Positions 22,592-33,600 of a stretch of 64,000 nt of DNA are shown here, one piece after another; position 1 is the first letter of the stretch; each line of letters starts with the position of its first letter. Origin of the DNA: Brachycybe producta (taxonomy: Eukaryota; Arthropoda; Diplopoda; Playtdesmida; Andrognathidae); assembly GCA_036925085.1 (NCBI GenBank), contig JAUPFP010000043.1, forward strand, positions 446,632 to 510,631, written 5' to 3'. The notes under the pieces were generated by a model. That model was not told where the DNA came from and did no database searches. It was given only the letters and a program-made list of their open reading frames with translations. The position numbers and the translations under genes are program-made.

Positions 22592-23115
22592 GAGGCTATA
22601 TGCATGACTGAGATCAGGTATGATGCAATACCTGGTATAGCAATTTATAACATGGTGTGTGTTCGGTTTTCGTTTACGTTCTTATGTTTCAAATCACAAG
22701 GTTATTTTTGAATCGTAATTTCAAGTGGAATAAGCACTCAAATAAACTATCCATCCACTGATAAATTTGCATAACCTAATTATGATCCCTTCTATACTTG
22801 GAAGAAAACAAAAACGTTTGAAAATATCCTAATGCTAAATTAACGATCCACTTTTGTTCATTTCTAATCGTCTATACAAATTAGCATGTAGGCTATTTTG
22901 AAACGTTTTCTTCTTTCTTTAAATACTAGAAATAATAATTAGGCTAAGCAAATTTGTAAGTGGAGGAATAAGTTATTCAAGTGTTTATTTTCACTTTAAA
23001 GTACGTTTCTAGAATAACTGTGCGCAAAAAGAATCAACGTAAAGAGAACAAATCATGTTAAACAGCTATACCAGGTATTGCATCATACCTGATTTCAATA
23101 ATACAGATAGCCTCT
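22592..23115. repeat. 50-bp terminal inverted repeats around 420 bp
   Basis: Left arm: gaggctatatgcatgactga then gatcaggtatgatgcaatac and ctggtatagc. Right arm at 23063-23115 is its reverse complement, the inner 30 bases nearly exact. The arms contain TGATGCAAT, which matches the C/EBP-ATF composite site. It lies between the POC1 start and the KMT2E/SETD5 stop, perhaps in the latter's 3' UTR. It is probably a non-autonomous DNA transposon; no second copy was seen. Confidence 0.7.
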
Positions 23116-24658
23116 ACAAAAGGGAAAAAGCCCCTTCGACCCACCCTCCCCCTCTTCTCTTTAAAAAAATGAAGCAAAAAAAAAATCCATTTCAAAGATA
23201 AAAATTATTACCAAAAAAAAACTCAAGATGACATTTACAAAGATAAAAAACGTTGTGAAGAAACAATTTTAGGTGGAAAAAAATTTGCTTAAAAAAATAA
23301 AATAATACGTTTCAAACGTAAGTTTTAAAAAATAATAATAATGGTTTTAAAAAAAAAACAATTGTTTTCTTTTCTCTCTCTCTTTCCCCTCCAACAAATT
23401 CTACACGATTTCTAATTTTCCCCATTTGTTTGCCTTTCTAGTTTTTTCTTTGTTCTTTAAATGTTTTTTACTGTCCAAAAAAGCCAACCTTTTTTTAGTG
23501 AAGTTTCTTTTACATAAACAATTGGCGATTAGAAACAAAAAAGACGTTGTGAAACAATGCGATTTTATCAGCAATGAAATAACAAAACAAAAAAAAACCC
23601 CCGAGAGAAGTGCACAAAATACACATATGTACAACAGGATCGAAAAAAGATGGGGGGAGATGTTGATATATTTACATAGAAAAATGGATGAATTCAATTC
23701 TTATTTTAGATTTTTAATAAACATCTCCAAGTTCATCTCGATTAAAACCCCATTTATGCTATTATAAGATATTTCTTTTTTTTTAAATATAAATATCGAA
23801 TAGCATAATAAAAGATTCGAAGAGAAATTTACGAAAAGCCGCAGAACAAATTATGAGACAGAAGTTGTTTTTCTTTTTTTTTTTAAAAAAAAAACGGCCC
23901 CCTCTCGGATCAGAGTGCCGCAAACACCTTCGACATAGAAAGAGAGACCGTAAAAATAAGTTTTCAAAGAAATGAATACCAACCAACATTTAGAAAAGAC
24001 ATCACAGGACACAAAACAACACGTTTAAGACATCATAAAAAAACAAACACAGCATATGAATTAGTTATTTTTTTCCTCCTCAAGGACGCCATGTTTTTCA
24101 GCATTGTTTTCGTCTATTTTTTTTTACAATAAGTGTTTTTAAAATGTTTTTGTTAATTTGATGGCTTTTTTTTAAAAAAAAGCGAGGTTTTTTTTTAAAC
24201 TTCTTCATCGAATGTTATAAACATCTCGAAAGAGCCGTGGACAATTTTAAATTTTATATAATCGAAAACAAGTTCTTTCGAAAAATATTTAAAGAGAGGT
24301 GAAGAAGATCGTAAAGAAGATTAAAAGTATATGACACAATATTTACAATTTACATTTAAAATGATGAAAATTAAAACCAAACAAAAATACATTAATGATT
24401 TTCTTTTTTTTAAAAAAAGTCCTGCGTTTCAAATAGTTCCGCCGTTATATGAAGACGAGACATTTTTTGTTTCTTAAAAAGGAAACCATATTTTTTTTGT
24501 CTTCTTCTATACAAACCGGGTTTTCGTTTTAAGTGTCCGAACGACGAGAAGCTAAAGAAAAGAAGCTCGCAAAAGCAGTCGATCATCTACCGCCATCGTC
24601 GAGCTCACAACGACGATGTGTGTGTGTGTGGTGCCACAATCGTAATCGCAATATTACG
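23116..24658 (-). other. probable 3' UTR of the KMT2E/SETD5 gene
   Basis: 1.5 kb of A/T homopolymer-rich sequence beyond the TGA at 24661-24659, with no repeat-family copy and no coding similarity. The absence of MITEs, in contrast with the introns, fits transcribed untranslated sequence. The polyadenylation site could not be fixed. Confidence 0.35.
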
Positions 24659-27600
24659 TCACTTGACGATTTTTCTCAACGAAGACGACGTTACGGACGA
24701 CAACACAGACGACGACGACGAAGGTGGTTGAACTTGAGTAACAACACCTAAAGACATAGGTGGATGTGGTGGTGGTGGTGGAGGCGGCGGAGGAAGTTGA
24801 AGAGGAATACGAGGGTAATGAATGTTAAAATTATGTGGAGGACGATGGCCGTCGGTAAACTTTATTTTTAATTTAGAAAAAAACAAAAAAACAGTTAACG
24901 TTTCTATTTGAAAAACGAAAGGAAAAAACAGAACGCTTCGAGATTTTCGTCACTTACTGGTACAATCGCCGCTCTAGTGAGCGGAGGCTGCAGTGGCATC
25001 ATCATCGGAGGCGGCGGAGGTGGTGGTGGAGGAGGAGGCGCAGGAAGAACGCCCGCTGAAGACGAAAGAGTATTAGAAGTCAACTGAAACAACAAAAAGA
25101 CAATTCACTTGTATTTATTAAAAGCCGATTTTCGAACTCAAGTTATTCTCCAGTTTCAGAAGAACAACATTAACTAGAAACTAGAATGGTAACTGGAATC
25201 ATTTAATACAGGGTTGCCAACGATTTTCATTTCTGAAATTCCTTCACTTCTCCAAAGCAAAGTTGGATATGTAATCATAATTTCCCAGATTTCTTCAAAA
25301 ACAACTTCTGTAAGACTGTAAAAATAATGGACATTTCTTCTTCTTTCCCTGGACCAAGACCCGCACCGAGTGGGGTCAGTAAAATGATGATGAAAGATGC
25401 GACATACGGATCGGATTTGGCGAAATGTGCTTTAACGGTCGGCCGCCCTGCCTGATGTCAAGTCCGCAATGACGGATAAATTATGAAATACAAACAATCA
25501 CCATGCCTTCGACCGGGATTCCCAGCATGACAATCATTTTTTCGAGTTTAAAAATTCTTGAAATTAAAGCTTTTTTTTTATCCTACGTTGCTCGAATCAC
25601 TTGAATTATAATTTTAGCAAATAAAACTCCAGTTATTTTTAGAAAATATAATTCCCTGACATTTTCAGGTCGAGTGGCAACCCTGTAATAGTAAGTTTCA
25701 TACTGATACCGTTCAAAACGAACTTTTTATAGACGAAAAAAGTAAATATTACACACGTTTTTGAAACGGCCATAATAAGTATATTATTTTCAAAAACAAC
25801 ATCGGAAAAGATTATTCTAAAGTAGATCTTTGAAAACGTATTGTTTTTTCTTACCACCGGTCTAGGAAAAATGCCGTACGAAGCAACGAAAGGTGGCGCC
25901 GTTGCCGTTCTCACGACTCCATACTGTCGTACGCCAACAATAGTGTTTCTAAACATTGGTTGTGCCGCCGCCGTTTGTACTATTCGGACGAAAATGGAAC
26001 AATGAGCAAACAGTTCACCATAAAAAGTTCCCTTAAGGTGGCTGAATCGATACTTATTTTGTTTCCGTTCCCCACCCCAGATGGCGCGCATGCATGGCTT
26101 TCATTCTCCAATCGCGGTTTTGAGGAAATTTATATTTCTCAAGCGAACGTTTTTTGGAAGAAACACTACGAAAAAATTCAAAAAGGTTTTAGAAACTAGA
26201 ATGGCTGGTGATAATGCTAAAAGGTTTTTCATGATGATATCTTTCAAAATACACTTTTTATGACAGTTTGAAATATAGGCGAAAATAGTTTCTTTCACGA
26301 AAATGTCAATAGAAAATCCAAAACCCCGGGTCTTTTTGATTCAAATTGCTAAACAAATATTTTTTTAAGATATTGCTTCTAAACAACTTCTCTGGAGAAT
26401 AAAGCCGTAGCGTCATTCAGGGGGGACAAAAGCAAAATAAATATCTATTCAGCCACCTTATAAAAAGAAGAAGAAAAAAAAACTGACCAGCCGCTACCGG
26501 ATTCAGATGTGGACTCATGGTTAAAACCTTTTGAGGACTTATTGGAAACTGCGCCGGAATTCCAAACAATTCAGAGCTGTCTATATACATTAGAAACAAG
26601 AAAAAACAATGCGTGTCACTTCTGGTTTACGAAAACAAAAGGACTTTTTTCAATAACAGCAATGTAACTAATTTGAACACTGCAAATGCATGACAAACCA
26701 AAAAAAACCACCCGCAATCTACATAACATGCAGCACAAAGCTAGCTTTGAATGTGTTGTATTATTTAAAGGTCATTCATTCATTCGACCGATTCAAAAAT
26801 CAACCGAGACTCGCCTATTTTAATGGTTATCTTCAACTAATCCCCGAATTAAGCTGGAGAACAGACGAATCAATTCAAAAACTGATCAGTGATCCTGATT
26901 TAGTAGTGGATTACCATTAAACAAATCAAAATCTTTCGTTCAATCATGACTCAAACGATCGGGCTCACGAAGAAATTCATTTCAATCTTTAGATTGAACA
27001 CCAACGATGTCAACAAATATTTGCTTGGTGTGGATTTGTGGCAATTACGAAAAGATACCGAATTAAGTTAAAAAGGTAACAAAAAAAAAAGAGTGCCCAC
27101 AATTCAAAAGACGACAAAAAACTTGGATAATATATTTTTATAAAATAAAATATTTTTGACAATTTTGAAAGACAATTCAGGCTGGATTATTCCCGGGATT
27201 GATCGTCTGTGGCCAGCATTTAGTATTCGAGTAAATCGACTGTTAATTCGGCCACTCAAGTTGAATATGAAAACATTCTGTACGAATAGTTTTCAACTTT
27301 TCTCTTACAAAGTCTAAGCAAATAGACCGTGTTTACGAACATTTAAACAGTTTTCACTTGTACGATCCACTCTTTTGCTCGGTTTCTCGTTAAAAATTTG
27401 TACTGCATCGCGAGTGGCACTCACGGCTTTTCCAATACAACCATTCGAAAGCATGCTTTTTCTTCTGACAACAGTTATATAACCAGACAAACTACATCAA
27501 AACGACAGATAAGCTTATACCAGAATTAGATCGCTGATCGGCAGCGGTAGAAGCAGCAGACTTTCCCGTAGTGAAAGGAGGCGGGGGTGGGGGTGGTGGA

Positions 27601-30600
27601 GGACCCCAAGTAGGACACCAAGGTAACTCTACGGTAGAAACAGAAGTAGAAGAAGAAGAAGAAGAAGCGACTGTAGCTGTAGAAGTGACAATGGCTGTAG
27701 AAGGGACCGTCACTATACGATGTAATATGCAACAACGACACGACAGAAGAATGTGTGCGCGTGAAAAGTGGTCCGAAAAACAACACACGAGACAACAACA
27801 CAAGCGATCGTTTCGGGTTCGAATCGAGTGGACAAGACGAAATATACGGCAGAGTGGACGTGACAGACACAAGAGAATTCGGGATACAAGTGAGAAGACG
27901 AATGGAAAAACAGAACATGAAGAGAGGCCAAAAAAATCCAGGTGAAAATCACAGAAGAAAAAAAAATAGAACAGAACAAAAAAAAAAAAAACCGTGAAAA
28001 ACACAAAAGATTTTACTTAAAGAAATACAACTACAGAAAAGACAAAAAAGTAAACAAAAGAAATTACCGGTCTTATCTCTAGAACTGATAGAACTCGTCG
28101 ATATCGTCGTTGACGACGACGTTGATGGTTCGTCATCGGTGAGAAGCCCAAATTCACGCCTCAACCTCTGATTGAGATTTTCCCTCTGACGTTCGGCAGA
28201 AGTAGCTGTACTGTCCCACTTCATGTTATTATCGAGCCTCCTTTTTGCCTTCGACGTCGTCTCGGGCAAAAGCAGAATTTGCTGGCCGCCGCTGCTGCTC
28301 GTAGACGGTAATGGTGATAAAGAGGCAGATGAAGAGGAGGAGGAGGAGGAGGATGAGGAGGAAGAAGTTGTGCTCGTAACTGGAACCGATTCAGAGCTAG
28401 GACTCGTTGTTAAGATCGAAGAATCCGTCGCTGTCAAATCAGATGAAACCTTTGATACGGACGAAGACGAGTTTTCGAGCTTTCTTTTACGGTATTCCAA
28501 TAACGAAACCTAAAATAATCGTTGTGAATTTAAGACGTTATCACGAGTAAAGCCAGTTCGGGTACAAGTATGATACCATATGCGTGCAACTTTTTTCTTT
28601 AAATAAACTAATTATAGGTTTTCCCCCACAATGGTTTATGAACAGCTGATTTTCGAACTTTCAAGTATTCTCTCTTTCATGTTGGTATCTTTCAAAATAA
28701 ACTTTTCATAGATAAAAACTAAAAGAAATAAAGTTGAGTCATTTTCAAACTCAATAAAAAAAAAGCTTATTTTGAACAGAACATCTTCGTTGTTCTGTTC
28801 ACTGTGGCCGGAGTGTCCGAACTTGAAAAGGCCATGTTCACAACGTATTCCCCCAGACGTGTGACTCGGCTGCCGTCAGAACCCCCAATGACTAGATGTT
28901 TGGGAAGATGTCCAAAATACTACTGGCCCGAACATGAACATCCTTTGATGTGACGGACAAAAAACGACAACTGGTGGACCGGAGCTGAACAGAACAACAA
29001 ACGAAATTTGTTACAGAGAAATGTTCGAAAAAACTGTCCACACTGTTCGCAAAGTGTTAGATTATCGACCCTTCTAGTTTCTAAAAATATATTCAAGTTT
29101 CTCTTCCTTTTCTACCTGAAAGACAAAATCATCAAGAGTTCGAGAGGCGCCATTTACACTTTAAAACCACCTTAAACCAAATCACTTTGATTTCGGATTT
29201 TTGGTTTCTGATGATAATAGCTATTAATTGCGCCGGCCATTAAATTTCAATTAATTGTCCTTTTGGGGAGATTACTTTCAATTTAGATAAAAATGCACAA
29301 TTTCTTAAAAGAAATCTGCATAAAAGTTTTCCCAACTTAGATATCAGCTAAGACGAAACGTGAAGATTTTATTCTATGATACAAACCTTTCGTTTGGTTG
29401 GAGTGCTTGGTGCCGACGTTGGAGTCGACACTGTAGACACGGACGTTGGTGAAGAGCTGCCGGTATCCATGAGATCCGGACTCGATTGTACCGAAGTCTG
29501 AGGTGTGTGACACGAGACAGCACTGGATGATGGCATGGAAGGTGGCGACACAACGTGAATTAATAAAGAAGGAGGAGGAGGAGGCGGTGGTAAAGAACAA
29601 GGTCGAAGTTCGGAATGAGAAGGAGGAGGACCGGGAGGTGGTGGCGGAGGAGGAGGAGATGAAGAAACGAACGCAGCAACTGCTTCTGCGTCCGATCTCA
29701 ACTCGTTCGACAACAAAGCGACAGTCGAAGAAGACGCAGGTTCGATTGTCACGACATCAATATTGTTTACAGATTCACTCTGCGAATCGGCTACAGCAGC
29801 CTCGGTCATTAAGGACGACGATGCTTTCGAAACATCTTTAGTAGAGATCGCGAACTCTTCGGCCGTTGACGTTACGCCTGTCGATTCAGCTTCTTTCTTT
29901 TGAGTATGATCTCGAGGAGAAGTAGAATCGAGAACCGGATCGTTCGAAACGGAAGTTCGTATAAGATTGCTGCTGCTGCTTCCCATCGTCAGATCTACGG
30001 CCGCTTCTTGATCACTGATGGACGAACACATTCCCGAAACATCCATTTCGCAACCCATCGAAACGGAGACGTGGTTATCGTCTATTCGTCCCTTAATCAC
30101 GACTTCCTCTTGCTTTATAGATGCAACACACACGTTTGTATCTTCGGTTGAAGATGAAGGAACCTCTATCGATTCAAAACTAGCGTCCGCTTCGACAGTT
30201 CGAACCGAAACGCTTTCGGTCTTTTCTTTTAACCTAGTATTCTGCGCGACCCTCAGATCTTCCGCCACTTCGACTTTAAATGATTCATCCGTAAGCATTG
30301 CATCGACAACGACAACGGCTGCTGCTGCGAGAGCATCAGAAGTTCCCTGCGTCGGCTCCTGTTTGACGACAACGGCGGCGACGTCCGAAGATGATGCAAA
30401 CGTATCCAAAGGAATCGACGAAGAACAAGGTTTATTGTTATCCTCCTCGAAACTGCCGTCCGTTGTATCGGGAGGCAGATCGGAAACCACCGGAGATGGA
30501 GGCGTCGCCGTGTCGGATTCTCTCGCCAATCGTCTCTTCTTTAGCGGAGTTATGAGATCTTTTTATTATTAATATAAAACAAAAAAATATACATTTGAGA

Positions 30601-33600
30601 ATGTTCGAACCGTCACAAAAAAATGGAATTACCAGGAAGTGGTGGTGTACTAGGACTGGTACTGGTACCATTTGGTGTTGGACTTGCGCAGCCGTTCGGC
30701 ATCGTAGATTCCACATCTTCGTTCATCGCTTGTCGAAGCCAACGCTGTTTAACCAAAAAAAAAAAAATTCAATTCGAATCTTAAAAAAATTCCACGACAT
30801 TTCCAAGTTTCCTGCAGCGCCATTACCAAAACCTCCCCCCCCCCCCCCCCACCCCCCTTCTTAAGCCAAAAGTGAACTTTTACCTTTTTGGCAGACCCGA
30901 GTGATCCGTCCAAAGTAGAATTAGATTGCCTCGAAGAAGATTCTCCAAAACTAGTCCTCCTCAAGTGCAAACTTCCAATTCCACCGGTTGGTCCACCACT
31001 CGGACTTCGACAACGACGGAGGTACGGATTAGGCGATGCACAAGTCGGATCTGCAGTGACTCCTCCTCCACCTTCACGACGGACCGAATCGACTGAACAA
31101 TCACTGAACCATTCATTCATCAGCAGCTGTTTCAAACGACGAAACAATTTTAAAAATAACATAAAAAAATATGTTCAAGGTGGCTTTATAAATATTTATC
31201 TTGTTTTTGTTCTCTGAGATGGCGCGCCTGTGTGGCTATTATGTTCTATAAGAGGTATCTCGCCACCACCAGCGGTTTTGAGAAAATTTATATTTTTCAA
31301 GCGAAGGTGTTTCAGAAAAAAAAATTACAAATATATTAAGTGTTTAGAAACCAGAATAATTGGTGATAATGACAATAGATTTTTCACGATAGTTTTTTTC
31401 AAACTGCCATAAAATGTTTACTTTTTTAAGATATTGCCATGAAAAAACTTTTTAGCATTCATTATCTACCATTCTAGTTTTGAAAACAATTTGGATATTT
31501 TCATAATGTTCATCTTTAAAAAAAACGTTCGCTTAACGTTTTTGCGTCCAAATTTTACAAAAACTGCAGTTGGTGCCGTTCGGAGAAACAAAACAAAATG
31601 AAAATTTTTAAAGCCACCTTAAAACGAACAAGAAAAACTCGTCGAAACCTTTTTAGTCTTGAACCTCGAAACCACCGTAAATGAACCGCTGTTCGCATCA
31701 ACATCGTTGCTACTAGAGCCAAACAAACTGGAAGAGGAAGAAGACGGAGGCAAAGTCGATTCGTTGTTGTTATGAAGACTGGGAAAGTGAAAAGACACGG
31801 CTGGCGCCACCGAAGAGGACGTTGACGCCAACAATCCCACTCCAGTCGACGTTGCATGTAACTGTTGCAAGAATTGTTGCGAGTTTTCGTCCTGCGATAA
31901 TACTTCAGATCCGCCACTATTCGCTCGGCTATTGCGACGTCCCGGAGTTCCCGATGCTTTTCGCTTACGGCTATCGAAAACAAGCACATTACATTGTTTC
32001 AAAATCTTGATTATTCTATCTTTCGGGAAAAAATTAAAAGGAAGATTAATTCGGAAGTGTTTTAGAAACTAGAAAGATAGCTCATTCACTTAAGAATGCT
32101 TGTTCATGTTTTTTCAAAATTAATCAAATTAATTGAAGTTTATTTTGAAAGAAGATATCAACATGAAGTTATCCTTAAATGATTGAGCTACTCTTCTAGT
32201 TTCTAAAACAAATTCTAGTTTCTCTTCGTTATGCAACTGAAAGACTGAATGAAGCATTTCAAGAGGCATTAACAGATTAAAACCAACTTGAGCTGTCTAG
32301 ATAGTTGAATTCCCGACAACAACAACTCACGTTGTTTTTTCATAATGATATCTTTTAAAATAAAACTATTTATGACAGTTTGAAAAAAGGCGAAAAAACC
32401 TCAAAACAGATAAATTTTCAAACTACCATAAAATGTTTTATTTTTTAAGAAAGTATCATGAAGAAGAAAAAAAAACATTTATCCATAATCTTCCGAGAAA
32501 GTCCAAAAACAGGAAATAAACAAACCCTTTTCCTTTTTGCCTCTGAGGAGGAAGATTCTGAGGAGCAACCACAGCCGCCACTGCAGTAACAGTAACTTGT
32601 CCTCTTAAGTCTTCGTCTTGCGACGCAGTGTTTTCTTCGCCATTCGCAGGCGACATCGTTTCGGAATTCATTTGAGAAGAGGTGGAAGTGGCAGCGGCGG
32701 CGACCGGCGTAGACGTCGACGACGTCGCTTGATCATCTTTCCGCTTCTCGTCCATCTCTTTCTTTTTGTGTTCCTGTTCCTCTTTACGTTGTTGAAGCCT
32801 CGCTTGCGCCTCTTGCCGCCTTTGTTCCGCTTTCTCCAATCGTTCGAATGCTTTCATGATCGCTTCCATCTTACGCTCTTCTCGAGTCTTTGAAAAACAA
32901 GTTTTAAAAAAACAAACGTACGTTAGAACCATCCTGCGAACACATCGAAACCTGTTACTCGTACAACCATTTTCCTCCTGTCGGCAAGAGATTCGTCATC
33001 TTTGATCGGCGGCGTCGTTGTCGTGGAAGAAATCGAATTTGAACCGTCGACGACGATACTTCCACCTTGCGACTCGTCGGGTGACTGAAGAGAAGCGTTG
33101 CCGTTGCAATTGACAGGCATTTCTGCGTCTATAGATAAAGAGATGTGTGTAACTCTCGAACCGGCAACACTACACTGGCTGTTATCGTCCGTTTCGATAG
33201 AAACAGAATGTGATTTCCGTCGCCTCCGTCTCTTCTCTTTATCTTGGCTAAAAAATAACGAAGAAAAATCGACAAATTTCAGTACAGAAATAATAAAATC
33301 TTTGAGAAAACAGCAACCATCACGAAACTGACATTCCATCACAAATACCATTCCTTTTTAGAACCGCATTCACTTTGCAATTCTCTTTCGAACACGCACA
33401 AGTAACAGAATGATCAAAATCACTGCAAATGAAAGAAAAACGCATTTTAATTTTAACATCAAATGTTGTCAAGTGCGGCAGTTTCCTTTTTATCATATTT
33501 GACAGAAAGAAACTAATCAATTTGTTTAATTTGAAAACGAAAGTTTAGGTTCTCTTCTTGTGCCTCGATTATTAAGTCGGTGTGTTTTACGTTGCCGAGA

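Larger units (their letters stand above)
24659..28509 (-). other. C-terminal proline-rich exons of the KMT2E/SETD5 gene
   Basis: Exons 18-23 start with VSLLEYRKRKLEN and later contain [11 protein letters not shown] (exon 19), [13 protein letters not shown] (exon 22) and [13 protein letters not shown] (exon 23), ending SSSLRKIVK and TGA. Repeated short proline runs at the same relative position occur in human KMT2E but not in SETD5. Confidence 0.88.

Noticed and set aside
27571-27945. 124-residue plus-strand ORF with poly-Gly and poly-Glu
   Set aside because: Antisense of the proline- and serine-rich exon 19 and the following intron.
30018-30572. 184-residue plus-strand ORF
   Set aside because: Shadow of KMT2E/SETD5 exon 17 read on the other strand.
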